A DNA stretch of 56,815 nt from Dehalococcoidia bacterium (GTDB taxonomy: Bacteria > Chloroflexota > Dehalococcoidia > Lucifugimonadales > GCA-2717565), in NCBI GenBank assembly GCA_009692865.1, contig SHYH01000003.1, positions 1 through 56,815 of the forward strand, written 5' to 3'. Positions 18,449-27,552 of the stretch are shown here, piece after piece (the first letter of the stretch is position 1; every line of letters begins with the position of its first letter). The translations under genes and the position numbers were made by a program. A model generated the notes under the pieces. That model was not told where the DNA came from. It did no database searches and saw only the letters and a list, made by a program, of their open reading frames with translations.

Positions 18449-19801
18449 ATGACGAAGATCTGGTTGCTTCGGTGGATTGCTCTGCTGGCACTGGCCTTGC
18501 TAGGGCCGCTCCTCGGAGGTGTCGAGTCTTCGCATGCCCAGGGCCAGGGTATCACCGTCACCACTCTTGAGGCGGTCAGCGAGTTCCCCAAGGGCATTCG
18601 ATTCCGCCTGGAGGTGGAGAGCCTCAGCCCTATCACCGAGGCGGCGTTGCGGTTCACGGTGAGTGACCAGCCCGTGCAACGCTCCTATCCCCTGGACATT
18701 GCGTCTCCAATTGCCAGGCTTCAGACCGAGGTCCTGGTGCGAACGGACACCTACGAGCGGTACATCCCTCCCGGGACCGACATTCACTACTTCTTGGAGG
18801 TCAAGGCCCAAGGTGGACAGGCCCTGACCACGGAGCCTCGTCAGTTCACCTACCTGGACGCTCGCTTCGAGTGGAAGGAGGAGCGGGAGGGCAAGGTGTC
18901 AGTCCTCTCCTACGGCCCTGGGAGCTCCCAGGCCGGCACTGTCCTGCGTACCGTGACGGCCACCCTCCAGGATATAGGGGCCTTGCTGGGGGTCACCCTG
19001 AATCGTCCTCTTCGCCTCGTGATGTACAACAGCGTATCCGACATGCTGGGCGCCCTTCCCCTGGCCAGCGAGGCCCTGACGCAGCAGTTGATCACGGAGG
19101 GCCAGGCCCATACCGCCGCGGGGGTCATCCTCCTGCTGGCCTCGGTCGGCAACGTGGTGGGCGTTGCCTCCCATGAGGTCACCCACGTCCTCATGTACGA
19201 CGCCGCCAACAACTCGTTCCACGCAATTCCCACCTGGCTGGACGAGGGGATGGCGGAGTACGGGAACAGGGAACCCGCATCGTCCGGCGATTACGACCGT
19301 GCGCTGGCGTCGGCGATCGCTCAGAACCGCCTGATCCCCTTCCGCCAACTGGCGGGTCGGCCAGGTCGGGCAGAGGACATCATCCTCCTCTATGGCCAAG
19401 GGAAGAGCTTTGTGGACTTCCTTGTCGAGACCTATAGGGCCGAGGCGTTGCGCAAGATGCTCGCCCTGTTCAAGGCAGGCGCGTCCCTGGACTCGGCCCT
19501 GCAGCAGGCCTACGGCGCGAGCCTGGACGAACTGGAGAACCGGTGGCGGCGCTCCCTGGGAGCCTCTCTCATTGCCGTGTCCCAGCCTGTCGTGCGGCCT
19601 TCGCCTGCTCCCATCCCGACCTTGCCTCCCCTCACGCTGGGCCTCTCCGCCCCTACACCCAAGGCAACGCCTCCAGGAAGCGCCGTCCAGGGAGGTGGCT
19701 TCACGTGTAGAAGGGCGCCAGGGGCCCGAGGAGTCCTGGACCTGTCCCTGGTGTTGCTGGGGATTGGGCTTGCCGGGCGGGCCGTGAGAGGCCGTCGGTA
19801 G
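18449..19801 (+). CDS. secreted MA-family (gluzincin) metallopeptidase
   Basis: This 450-residue protein has an N-terminal signal peptide (residues 4-30, ending SSHAQG). A beta-rich middle region follows, then a zinc peptidase domain with HEVTH (His242, Glu243, His246) and the third ligand Glu266 in TWLDEGMAEY. This is the Peptidase_MA pattern common in Chloroflexota. A Pro-rich linker leads to a C-terminal hydrophobic helix and basic end (LVLLGIGLAGRAVRGRR), so it is probably anchored outside the membrane. ATG 18449 is chosen because it begins the signal peptide; the tracked extension comes from the palindrome. It faces an oligopeptide ABC transporter across a 5-base gap, so peptide scavenging is a reasonable but unproven link. 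Confidence 0.85.
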   Translation: MTKIWLLRWIALLALALLGPLLGGVESSHAQGQGITVTTLEAVSEFPKGIRFRLEVESLSPITEAALRFTVSDQPVQRSYPLDIASPIARLQTEVLVRTDTYERYIPPGTDIHYFLEVKAQGGQALTTEPRQFTYLDARFEWKEEREGKVSVLSYGPGSSQAGTVLRTVTATLQDIGALLGVTLNRPLRLVMYNSVSDMLGALPLASEALTQQLITEGQAHTAAGVILLLASVGNVVGVASHEVTHVLMYDAANNSFHAIPTWLDEGMAEYGNREPASSGDYDRALASAIAQNRLIPFRQLAGRPGRAEDIILLYGQGKSFVDFLVETYRAEALRKMLALFKAGASLDSALQQAYGASLDELENRWRRSLGASLIAVSQPVVRPSPAPIPTLPPLTLGLSAPTPKATPPGSAVQGGGFTCRRAPGARGVLDLSLVLLGIGLAGRAVRGRR

Positions 19802-19806
19802 CAGCT

Positions 19807-20769
19807 TCAGCGGGTCCTGGGGTTGAAGACGTCGTTGAGGGCGTCTCCCAGCAGGTTGAAGGCGAAGATAAGCAGGGCTACCACGAGGACCGGCGCCAGG
19901 AGCAGGTGCGGGTTGCTGCGGAGCACGTCCAGGCTGCCGTTCTCGAAGATCATGTTTCCCAGGCTTGGGTTCGGGGGCTGAACGCCGATGCCCAGCCAGC
20001 TCAGGACCACCTCGGCCCCCACAACGGAGCCCATGCTCATGGACACGGCCACAACGATGGGCGGGAGGGCGTTGGGCAGCAGGTGCACCAAGAGGATGCG
20101 GGGCGTGCTGGCGCCTATGGCAACGGCCGCCGTGGTGAACTCCTGCTCCCGAAGGAAGAGGACCTGACCCCGGACCAGGCGCGCCATGCCCACCCAGGAG
20201 AAGAGGGCCAGGGCCCCGAACACCACCAGATAGTCCACCACTCCCAAGCGCACCAGCCCCTCGATCCCCGTAGCGCTCTCGAGCGAGCGGACCCACCCCT
20301 CGACCCGGGGCTTCACGGTGGCGGCGATGAGGATGACGAGAAGGATGCTGGGGAAGGCCAGGAACACCTCGCCGATGCGCATGAGCAAGGTGTCCACTTT
20401 GCCACCCCAGTACCCCGCCGCCAGTCCCGCCGCCACACCCAGCACAAGGCTCCCTGTGGCAAGGGAGGCTACGGTAACAATAACGGTGGTCCGAAGGCCA
20501 TAGATGATGCGGCTCAGGATGTCCCTGCCAAGGCGATCGGTCCCCAGGGGATGGCTGAGAGAGGCGGGCGCCAGGGTGTGGGAAAGGTCCTGCGCTCGGT
20601 AGTTGTAGGGCGCCACCAGGGGGGCAAGGGCGCCGCTGCCGTAGAGCAGGACGATGGTCAGAAGACAGGCCACCGCCACCCTCTTCCTGAGCAAACGGGC
20701 CAGCAGGGAACGCGAGAAGCCCCTACGTCGCCCAACGTACTGCGTAGTCTCGCGAGCCCTCACGGTCAT
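19807..20769 (-). CDS. oligopeptide/dipeptide ABC transporter permease (OppC/DppC type)
   Basis: This 320-residue inner-membrane permease is of the OppC/DppC class. The N-terminal helix (VACLLTIVLLYGSGALAPL) is followed by the signature HPLGTDRLGRDILSRIIYG and the permease core. The EAA loop (FLREQEFTTAAVAIGASTPRILLVHLLPN region) contacts the ATPase. Its ATG overlaps the dppB stop (ATGA). No ATPase genes lie in this operon, so the nucleotide-binding subunits must be encoded elsewhere. The substrate is a peptide, nickel or another solute; peptide is likeliest. Confidence 0.93.
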   Translation of the reverse strand: MTVRARETTQYVGRRRGFSRSLLARLLRKRVAVACLLTIVLLYGSGALAPLVAPYNYRAQDLSHTLAPASLSHPLGTDRLGRDILSRIIYGLRTTVIVTVASLATGSLVLGVAAGLAAGYWGGKVDTLLMRIGEVFLAFPSILLVILIAATVKPRVEGWVRSLESATGIEGLVRLGVVDYLVVFGALALFSWVGMARLVRGQVLFLREQEFTTAAVAIGASTPRILLVHLLPNALPPIVVAVSMSMGSVVGAEVVLSWLGIGVQPPNPSLGNMIFENGSLDVLRSNPHLLLAPVLVVALLIFAFNLLGDALNDVFNPRTR

Positions 20770-21710
20770 TGGCCCGCTCCAGCGCGACGTCGTATGCGCG
20801 GGTCGAGGAACCCGTAGGCGATGTCCACCAAGATGTTGGCTGCCACAAAGGAGGCGGCGATGATGAGGGTGATGGCCATGATGATGGGGTAGTCCCGAGC
20901 GAAGATGGAGTCCAGGGCCAGCCGGCCCACACCCGGGATGCCAAAGAGGGTCTCGGTGATGAAGGCGCCCTCAGCCAGGGTTCCCAGGGACAGGCCCACC
21001 ACGGTGACCACGGGGGTCAGGGCGTTGCGCAGCACGTGGCGGCGCTGGATCAGCATCTCAGGCAACCCCTTGGCGCGAGCCGTGCGGATGTAGTCCTGCC
21101 CCAAGACATCCAGGGTGCTGGCCCTTAGGAGCCGTGCGATAACGGCGGTGCCGGGGAGGCCCATCACCAGGGCGGGCAGCACAATGGAGGAGCTGAAGAG
21201 GCCGTTCCATCCCGAGGTGGGCAGGATGTCCAGATTGAGGGCGAAGACGAGGATCAAAAAGGGCGCCGTGATGAAAACAGGCAGGGACATGAAGAGGAGG
21301 GTGAAGCTGACGATGGCGGTGTCCAGCCAGGTGCCCTGGCGCAAGGCCGCCATCAGTCCCAGGGGCAGTCCCACCGCCAGGGCTATCGCTAAGGCGGCGA
21401 TCCCCAGCTGGGCGGAGATCCACATCTTCTGAAGGATCAGGGGCCTGACGGGCTGTCCCGGATACTTGAAACTCTCGCCCAGATCTCCCCGAAGAACTTT
21501 GCCCAGGTAGTCCCCGTATTGCACCCAGAATGGGCGGTCCAGCCCCCGCTCATGGCGGATGCGTTCGGCCACCTCCTGGTTCATGCGCTGGCCCAGGAGG
21601 ACCTCCACCGGGTCGCCCGGCCCATAGCTGCCAAGGGTGAACACCAAGAGGCTCACGATGAGCAGAAGGAAGGGGGTCCAGATCAATCGCCTGGCGATGT
21701 AGCTTAACAC
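20766..21710 (-). CDS. oligopeptide/dipeptide ABC transporter permease (OppB/DppB type)
   Basis: This 314-residue permease is of the OppB/DppB class, forming the membrane channel with the OppC-type partner. The family start MLSYIARRLIWTPFLLLIVSLLVF and GPGDPVEVLLG are present. Six helices are evident, and the EAA motif region LGQDYIRTARAKGLPEMLIQRRHVLRNAL is conserved. The start is GTG 21710. The operon order is substrate-binding protein, small zinc-ribbon membrane protein, OppB, OppC. Confidence 0.93.
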   Translation of the reverse strand: MLSYIARRLIWTPFLLLIVSLLVFTLGSYGPGDPVEVLLGQRMNQEVAERIRHERGLDRPFWVQYGDYLGKVLRGDLGESFKYPGQPVRPLILQKMWISAQLGIAALAIALAVGLPLGLMAALRQGTWLDTAIVSFTLLFMSLPVFITAPFLILVFALNLDILPTSGWNGLFSSSIVLPALVMGLPGTAVIARLLRASTLDVLGQDYIRTARAKGLPEMLIQRRHVLRNALTPVVTVVGLSLGTLAEGAFITETLFGIPGVGRLALDSIFARDYPIIMAITLIIAASFVAANILVDIAYGFLDPRIRRRAGAGQ

Positions 21711-21716
21711 GCCCGC

Positions 21717-22088
21717 TCATCCTTCGACTCTCAAGCCGCAGTGGATGCAGACTATGGCCCCCTTGATCATCCCCTCTTTGCACTCAGGGCAAGGCTCCCT
21801 TGGCTTGTCAATAAGAGCTAGTGCCATTAGTGCCCAAAGGGTGAGAAAGAATGCCGCGATCCCCCACTTCGTGCGGCTCCGCAATTTTTTGGGGGCGAGC
21901 CATAACACTAATGGCATAGCGATCACTAGCTGAATCAGCCAAATGGCTAGTAACCAGCGTCCAAAGACCAAAGCCAAAGCCCCATCAAATATACTCCCCC
22001 CCGCAAAGCTTATCGCCAGCAATGCCACCGGCCAATTTGCAATCCAGGCCAGCACAAACCCAAGGATCCACGCAATCGCCGGGTTCAT
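21717..22088 (-). CDS. small membrane protein with C-terminal zinc ribbon
   Basis: This 123-residue protein has three to four hydrophobic helices (residues 3-24, 30-60, 78-100) and a C-terminal zinc ribbon (CPECKEGMIKGAIVCIHCG). It lies between the substrate-binding protein and the OppB-type permease on the same strand, only 6 bases from OppB, so it is co-transcribed. Its composition is more AT-rich than the flanking transporter genes. I do not recognise the family. It resembles the small two-part ribbon/membrane proteins at 699 and 1298 with the order of parts reversed. Function unknown. Confidence 0.75.
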   Translation of the reverse strand: MNPAIAWILGFVLAWIANWPVALLAISFAGGSIFDGALALVFGRWLLAIWLIQLVIAMPLVLWLAPKKLRSRTKWGIAAFFLTLWALMALALIDKPREPCPECKEGMIKGAIVCIHCGLRVEG

Positions 22089-22150
22089 TGCGCACCTCTG
22101 CTACTTCGATGCGTATAGTCGTGGGCCCGATATCGTAGCATCATGCCAGT

Positions 22151-23821
22151 TCAGCCCTTGTCAATCCACACGTCCTTGAGTTTGGGCAGGGTCATGGGGG
22201 TGAACCGGTACCCCTTGACGTAGGGCTTGACGAGGGCCTTCTGCTCGCCCGTGTACCAGAGAGGGATGATGAAGGCCTCTTCGGTGATGAGGCGCTCCGC
22301 ATCCTGGTAGAGCTGAAGACGCCGCTGGACGTTTTGCTCCACCCGTGCCTGCTCCAGAAGGAGGTCCACCTGGGCGTTAGCATAGGCCCCGTGGTTGACC
22401 TCGCTCTGGGAGTGGAACAGGATGTCCAGGAAGTTCTCGGGGTCTGGGTAGTCGGCCTGCCATCCCAGTCCGGCGTAGAGCTGCATGCTCCGGCGATTGA
22501 GCTCCTGGAGGTAGGTGGCCCACTCCACCTGGCGGATCTCCACTTCGATGCCCAGGGTCTGCCTCCACAACTCGATGACCACCTCCAGGTCCAGGCCTGC
22601 GGAGCCGCCCGTGCCGGGAACCGTCAGAACGACGCTCTTGGGAAAGTTCCCCTTGGAGGGATCGTACTTGGACGCCCGAAGAAGGGCCTTGGCCCTCTCG
22701 GCGTCAAAGCGAATTCCCTGGAGCTGGGCATTGTAGCCTGGGAAGCCCGGCGGCAGGATGCTGTAGGCGGGGACATCCAATCCTCCCAGCACCTCGGAGG
22801 CGATGAGCTCCTTGTTGATGGCGTAGGTCATGGCCTGGCGCACCTTGATGTCGTCAAAGGGTGGCGTGGTGATGCTGAAGCCGATGTAGGAGAGGGAGAA
22901 CTGGGGCGCCGCCGTCACCAACTCCTTGTTCAGGGGGCTTGCGGGGTCCTCCACCCGCGAAAGGGCGTCCAGGCCCACCCCCGCCAGGTCGATCTCGCCG
23001 TTTTCGTACATGGCCATGGAGCTGCCGCCGCGCAGGATGAACTCGACGCGATCCAGATAGGGCGCCCCGCCGTAGTACCCGTCGTTCCGCTCCAGGTTCA
23101 CGATGTCGCCGATGCGGTATTCCTTGACCTTGAAGGGGCCGGTGCCGTTGGGCGCCTGGGCCCAGCGGTTCCCCAGCTTCTCGATGTTCTCCTTGTCCAC
23201 CACAAAGGCGGTGGGGAAGGTCAGCTTGGCCAGAATGTACACCTTGGGGGCATCCACCTTAATGCGCAGGGTGTAATCGTCCAGGACCTGGACGCCGCTG
23301 ACCGCGTTGGCCTGGCCTCGCAGATGCTCTTTAGCACCAACGATGTCCCCCAGATAGGTCTGGGCCACGGGCGATTGGGTGCGAGGGTCCGTGGCCCGTT
23401 CCAGGGAGTACTTGAAATCGCGAGCCGTCAGCCTCTTGCCGTTGTGGAACCTCACGTCGTCTCTCAGGTGAAAGGTGTAGGTGGTCCCGCTGTCGGCTAT
23501 CTCCCATCCCTTGGCGATGTCGGGGATGATCTGAAGGTCAGAGCTGATGGCCACCAGGCCGCTGAACACCTCCACCACGATGGCGGCGGAGCTAGTGTCC
23601 TGGGCCAGGTGGGGGTCCAAGGTTGGGGGCTCCGCCCAGAGGCGGCGGAAGACCCCTCCCCTGCGGGGCTGCCCCCCTGATGGGGAACCTGACGTGGCAG
23701 TCGGGGTAGGAGTGAGAGAACCGCTTGTCTTGGTTGGGGTTGAGGCAGGGGCCGCAGACTCTCCATGGCAGGCCAGGGCGGCCAGGATCAGGAAAACCAG
23801 CAGGACCGACAGTCTTTTCAT
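22151..23821 (-). CDS. ABC transporter substrate-binding lipoprotein, family 5
   Basis: This 556-residue extracytoplasmic solute receptor is of the DppA/OppA type. An N-terminal lipoprotein signal with lipobox LAALAC (Cys18) is followed by a Ser/Thr/Pro-rich tether. The SBP_bac_5 domain follows, with FRRLWAEPPTLDPHLAQD, ITPDIAKGWE-like sequence, YTFHLRDDVRFHNGKRL and the IKVRQAMTYAINKEL region. It is the first gene of the operon and delivers substrate to the two permeases. Family members bind peptides, nickel or other small solutes. Confidence 0.93.
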   Translation of the reverse strand: MKRLSVLLVFLILAALACHGESAAPASTPTKTSGSLTPTPTATSGSPSGGQPRRGGVFRRLWAEPPTLDPHLAQDTSSAAIVVEVFSGLVAISSDLQIIPDIAKGWEIADSGTTYTFHLRDDVRFHNGKRLTARDFKYSLERATDPRTQSPVAQTYLGDIVGAKEHLRGQANAVSGVQVLDDYTLRIKVDAPKVYILAKLTFPTAFVVDKENIEKLGNRWAQAPNGTGPFKVKEYRIGDIVNLERNDGYYGGAPYLDRVEFILRGGSSMAMYENGEIDLAGVGLDALSRVEDPASPLNKELVTAAPQFSLSYIGFSITTPPFDDIKVRQAMTYAINKELIASEVLGGLDVPAYSILPPGFPGYNAQLQGIRFDAERAKALLRASKYDPSKGNFPKSVVLTVPGTGGSAGLDLEVVIELWRQTLGIEVEIRQVEWATYLQELNRRSMQLYAGLGWQADYPDPENFLDILFHSQSEVNHGAYANAQVDLLLEQARVEQNVQRRLQLYQDAERLITEEAFIIPLWYTGEQKALVKPYVKGYRFTPMTLPKLKDVWIDKG

Positions 23822-23879
23822 TACCCCACCGTTCTACCGTTGTGCTAGGACTTCCTTGCGAAACGCGCGGTATGGGAAA

Positions 23880-23942
23880 CCGCTCATGGTGAGCTTGTCG
23901 AACCACGAGCGGCTCGCCCTTCGACAGGCTCAGGGTGAGCGG
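23880..23942 (+). repeat. dispersed inverted repeat
   Basis: CCGCTCATGGTGAGCTTGTC and, inverted, GACAGGCTCAGGGTGAGCGG form an imperfect stem (about 19 of 23 pairs counted by eye). It lies between the transporter operon and prfB. This GACAAGCTCA-type palindrome is a known kind of dispersed bacterial repeat. Confidence 0.7.
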
Positions 23943-23985
23943 GGTTGAGACGGACCTCCTGCACGCGAACCTACACAACCAAGCA

Positions 23986-25135
23986 TTAGGTGGGATTCCT
24001 TGTCCCTTTTGCAGGAGCGGAAGGCCCTGACTCCTGGGAGCGGAGGGCGTACAGCAGATAGGCCTGGATCAGCTCGTCCAGGTCCCCTTCCAGCACCCGC
24101 TGGGTGTCGGGCGTCTCGTAGCCTGTGCGGTGGTCCTTGACCATCTGATAGGGATGGAGCACGTAACTGCGGGCCTGGTTGCCGAACTCAGGCGCGATGT
24201 GCTGCCCCTTCAATTGGGCCTGCTCCTCGGCTCGGCGCTGAAGCTCCAGGTCCATGACTCGAGCCCGCAGTATCTTGAGGGCGAACTCCTTGTTCTGGCG
24301 CTGAGAGCGCTCGTTCTGGCAGGTGACCACAATGCCCGTGGGGAGGTGGGTGATCCGGACGGCGGTGGAGGTCTTCTGAACGTTCTGGCCGCCGTGGCCG
24401 CCGGCCCGAAAGGCGTCAATACGCAGATCCTCGGGCCGCAGGGTCACGTCGGTCTGCTCCTCCACCTCGGGCAGGCCCTCCACCAGGGCGAAGGAGGTTT
24501 GGCGCTGGTCGTAGTCGGAGTAGGGAGAGATGCGCACCAGCCGGTGCACCCCTCGCTCGGCCTTCAGGTACCCGTAGGCGTACTTGCCCTTCACGCCCAA
24601 GACCACTCGCTTGATCCCGGTGAGCTCCTCTCCTGGGGACATGTCCATAATCTCGGTCTCATACCCATGCCGCTCGGCCCAGCCAATGTACATGCGCATC
24701 AGGATATTCACCCAGTCCTGGGAGTCCGTGCCGCCGGCGCCGGAGTGGATGGCCAGAATGGCGTTGCGTGCGTCGTACTCCCCAGACAGGGTTGCCTGAA
24801 ACTCCAGAGAGGCTATCCTTGAGGTGATGGACCGGCTCTCGGCTTCCAGGGAGTCCCGCAGAGAGAAGTCCGCCTCCTGCACGGCCAACTCGATGAGCTC
24901 CTGGAGCGACTTGGCCTCCTGCTCCAGCACCCGCCAAGTGGTTACCTCCTCCTTCAGGTGGGCCAACTGGCGGAAGAGGCGTTGGGCATCTTGAGGGTTA
25001 TCCCACAGATCGGGCCGCTCGACCTGCTCCTCTAGCTGTACAACGGTCTGCTCTTTCGTGGCCAGGTCAAAGATACACCGCCATCCGCTGAATACGTTGT
25101 TGCATCTCCTCAACCTGGGTCTTCACATCGTTCAT
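23986..25135 (-). CDS. prfB: peptide chain release factor 2 with programmed +1 frameshift
   Basis: RF2 terminates translation at UGA and UAA. The ORF track shows only the downstream frame. Upstream on the minus strand, ATG 25135 opens a 22-codon frame ending in TATCTT-TGA-C. A +1 shift there continues as LDLATKEQTV into the main frame, the classic autoregulatory RF2 site. The product is about 382 residues and has the catalytic GGQ motif (GGHGGQNVQKT). The stop-codon recognition tripeptide is SPY (RISPYSD) instead of the usual SPF. The programmed shift senses RF2 activity at UGA. An extended -10 promoter lies at 25230. Confidence 0.95.
25066..25082 (-). promoter_or_regulatory. RF2 programmed +1 frameshift site
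   Basis: Read on the minus strand: GGCGGTG-TAT-CTT-TGA-C. CTT-TGA-C is the slippery stop, and the GGCGGTG three bases upstream of CTT is at the position of the internal Shine-Dalgarno-like AGGGGG of E. coli prfB. Confidence 0.9.
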
Positions 25136-25229
25136 GGTCGCTTGTTGACTCCCCTACAATGAAATAAAGAGTAAGCAGAGCGTGCCCTGCACCCACGCGC
25201 CGGAAGGCCTGGCAGTACCGACTGCTCCT

Positions 25230-25238
25230 ATTATAGCA
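25230..25238 (-). promoter_or_regulatory. predicted prfB promoter (extended -10)
   Basis: On the minus strand this reads TGCTATAAT, an extended -10 box about 95 bases ahead of prfB. No good -35 is visible. It diverges from the promoter at 25347. Confidence 0.5.
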
Positions 25239-25346
25239 GGGCGCGATGGACTCCTTTTGAGCTTTTCTCCTTCCCGAATAGGGAACGTAGACATCTTACC
25301 CAGGCGGCCGAGGCCATGCGTGTCCGGGGCGTGTACCCGTAAGCCA

Positions 25347-25355
25347 TGCTATAAT
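25347..25355 (+). promoter_or_regulatory. predicted promoter (extended -10) of the adenosyltransferase/his operon
   Basis: TGCTATAAT is a perfect extended -10. It places the transcript start near 25362, after the GTG 25360 used by the ORF track, so the real start must be downstream (25387). Confidence 0.6.
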
Positions 25356-25386
25356 CCCCGTGTATTCACTAGGGGAAAGCCACTTC

Positions 25387-25938
25387 GTGCCCAAGATTTA
25401 CACTCGCTACGGTGACCAGGGCCAGACAGGGCTCCTGTATGGTGGCCGCGTCTCCAAGGCTGACCCGCGCTGTGAGGCCTACGGGACCACCGACGAGGCC
25501 GTCTCTGCCCTGGGCCTGGCCCGGGCCCTGAGCAACGACCCGCGGGTGAAGGAGATCATTCTCCAGGTGCAGCGGGAGCTGTTCACTGTGGGGGCGGAGC
25601 TGGCCACGGACCCGACGGGGTATCAGACCTTCCTCAAACACTTCCAGCCCACCACGGCGGAGATGGTGACGCGCCTCGAGCAGCTCATCGACCAGCTCAA
25701 CGAGGAGCTGACCCTGCCCCGGTCCTTCATCATCCCGGGCGCCTCGCCCGCCTCTGCGGCCCTGGACATGGCCCGCTCCACCCTGCGGAGGGCCGAACGT
25801 CGGGTGGTGGATCTGAAGGAGAAGGGGCTGCTGGTTAACGACGAGGTGCTGCGATACCTGAACCGTCTGGCGGACATGCTGTTCATTCTGGCCCGCTACC
25901 AGGACCGGGACCTGCCCCTAGAGGTCCTCACAGGGTGA
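25387..25938 (+). CDS. PduO-type cob(I)alamin adenosyltransferase
   Basis: The enzyme transfers adenosine from ATP to cob(I)alamin, making the coenzyme of the methylmalonyl-CoA mutase encoded at 14-16 kb. The 183-residue product has the ATP-binding N-terminus KIYTRYGDQGQTGLLYGGRV, SFIIPGASPASAALDMARSTLRRAERR and the C-terminal YLNRLADMLFILAR. GTG 25387 (VPKIYTR) is chosen: it is where the family begins, it follows AGGGG, and the tracked start at 25360 overlaps the promoter. Its stop overlaps the hisH start by one base (TGATG), so a cobalamin gene heads the histidine cluster. Confidence 0.93.
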   Translation: MPKIYTRYGDQGQTGLLYGGRVSKADPRCEAYGTTDEAVSALGLARALSNDPRVKEIILQVQRELFTVGAELATDPTGYQTFLKHFQPTTAEMVTRLEQLIDQLNEELTLPRSFIIPGASPASAALDMARSTLRRAERRVVDLKEKGLLVNDEVLRYLNRLADMLFILARYQDRDLPLEVLTG

Positions 25939-26555
25939 TGGGGAAGGAACTGGTCATTGTCGACTATCAGGCGGGAAACCTGCGCAGCGTTGTCCGCGCC
26001 CTGGAGGCGGTAGGGGCTCACCCTTCTATCACCAGTGATCCCGACGAAGTGCGCCAGGCGCGGGCGGTGGTGCTGCCAGGCCAGGGGGCCTGTGACTCGG
26101 CCATGGTGGCCCTGGAGGCCAGCCAGCTCACCTCCGCAGTCAAGCAGGTCATCCAGTCGGGGCGCCCCTTCCTGGGCGTATGCCTCGGCCTTCAGCTGCT
26201 CCTGGACTTCACCGAGGAGGGGAACGTGCCCTGCCTCGGCATCTTCCCCGGGCGGGTGCGCCGGTTACCACCGGGGCTGAAAGTGCCCCACATGGGCTGG
26301 AACCAGGTCCACGTTGTGAAGGACCACCCCGTTTTGAGAGACATCCCCCAAGACTCGTACTTTTACTTTGTCCACAGCTACTATGCGGACCCGGAGGACT
26401 CTTCTCTGGTGGCCGGGACTACGTCCTACGGCGTCTCCTTCTGCGCAGCCGTGGCTCACGACCGCCTGGTAGCCACCCAGTTCCACCCAGAGAAGAGCGG
26501 CCCTGCGGGTCTCCAAATCTACCGCAACTTCGTAGCCTACGCCAAGGAAGACTGA
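25938..26555 (+). CDS. hisH: imidazole glycerol phosphate synthase, glutaminase subunit
   Basis: HisH releases ammonia from glutamine and passes it to HisF, making imidazole glycerol phosphate and AICAR. The class I amidotransferase triad is visible: Cys in GVCLGLQLL, with His and Glu in QFHPEKSG. VIVDYQAGNLRSV at the start is diagnostic. Length is 205 residues. It is translationally coupled to the adenosyltransferase upstream. hisF is present further down the cluster at 28139. Confidence 0.97.
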   Translation: MGKELVIVDYQAGNLRSVVRALEAVGAHPSITSDPDEVRQARAVVLPGQGACDSAMVALEASQLTSAVKQVIQSGRPFLGVCLGLQLLLDFTEEGNVPCLGIFPGRVRRLPPGLKVPHMGWNQVHVVKDHPVLRDIPQDSYFYFVHSYYADPEDSSLVAGTTSYGVSFCAAVAHDRLVATQFHPEKSGPAGLQIYRNFVAYAKED

Positions 26556-26624
26556 GAAGGTAAAGTCCTGTTCGAGCCACCAATTCAGCTTTGGAGCAGG
26601 TTGAGGAAAGCGTTGAGTGTTACA

Positions 26625-26714
26625 AGTTCTTTCGGAGAGGTCTGGGGAACCCTTTCTTGCAAAAAAGGGTTCCCCAGGAGCCCTTCCCAAAGAACTCTCG
26701 CCCTTTACTCGTCC
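26625..26714 (+). repeat. palindromic repeat family B, copy 1
   Basis: A ~90-bp element begins AGTTCTTTCGGAGAGG and contains the 13-bp inverted repeat TGGGGAACCCTTT/AAAGGGTTCCCCA. It ends ...CTCTCGCCCTTTACTCGTCC. A near-identical copy is at 38562. It separates hisH from hisA and creates the false N-terminal extension of the tracked hisA ORF. Confidence 0.85.
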
Positions 26715-26734
26715 GGGGCGGAGTACGCCAGCTC

Positions 26735-27463
26735 ATGGAAGTGATTCCCGCCATTGACCTCAAGGACGGGAAGTGCGTCCGGCTTTATCAAGGCGACTTC
26801 CAGCAGGTCCAGGTGTTCTCAGAGGACCCCCTGGCGGTGGCCAGGGCCTTTCAACAGGCAGGCGCCCCTCGCCTGCACATCGTGGACCTGGACGGAGCGG
26901 CGGCTGGAGCGCCGGTGAGCCTGGAGTTGTACCGGGCCATCGTGAAAGGGGTGTCCATCCCTGTCCAGGTGGGTGGGGGTATCAGGGACGCCGAAACTGC
27001 TGCCCAGGTCCTGGAGGCCGGGGTCACGCGTCTGGTGCTGGGGACCTCCGCTGTGAAGGAGCCCCGCCTGGTGGAGCACCTCTGCCGAGAGTACGCCGGC
27101 GAAGCCATTCTCGTTTCCCTTGACGCCAGAAACGGGCGGGTGGCCGTCCGGGGTTGGAAGGAAACGACGACTGTGCCTGCCCTGGAGCTTTTGCACCAGA
27201 TGGCGGCCCTCGGCGTGAAGCGGTTCGTCTACACCGACATCGCTCGGGACGGCACCCTGACCGAGCCCAACTGGGAGGCCCTCAGGGCTGTCGTCCAAGA
27301 GGCCCGATCCCTGGGGGTGGCGATGGTCAGCGCGGGGGGCGTTTCCACCGTTGATCACGTCAAGCGCCTGGCTGCCCTGGGGGTGGAGGCAGCTATCATC
27401 GGCAGGGCCCTCTACACCGGGGCCCTCTCTCTTCAGAACGCCCTGGCTGCAGCGGCAGCCTGA
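26735..27463 (+). CDS. hisA: phosphoribosylformimino-5-aminoimidazole carboxamide ribotide isomerase
   Basis: HisA catalyses the Amadori rearrangement of ProFAR to PRFAR in histidine synthesis. The 242-residue half-barrel repeat protein has the catalytic Asp near the N-terminus (VIPAIDLKDGKCVRL) and the second Asp in YTDIARDGT. The phosphate-binding GGGIRDAETA and SAGGVST motifs are present. ATG 26735 is chosen because homology starts there; the upstream ORF extension runs through repeat B. It could act as PriA if trpF is absent, but nothing here shows that. Confidence 0.96.
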   Translation: MEVIPAIDLKDGKCVRLYQGDFQQVQVFSEDPLAVARAFQQAGAPRLHIVDLDGAAAGAPVSLELYRAIVKGVSIPVQVGGGIRDAETAAQVLEAGVTRLVLGTSAVKEPRLVEHLCREYAGEAILVSLDARNGRVAVRGWKETTTVPALELLHQMAALGVKRFVYTDIARDGTLTEPNWEALRAVVQEARSLGVAMVSAGGVSTVDHVKRLAALGVEAAIIGRALYTGALSLQNALAAAAA

Positions 27464-27552
27464 CCCAGAGTGGAGCCTCCTGGCCTCCTTTCCTTTAGGG
27501 TATACTGAACGCGGTATCTGTCCCTCGCCAATTCCACCTGTAAGGCGGTTTG

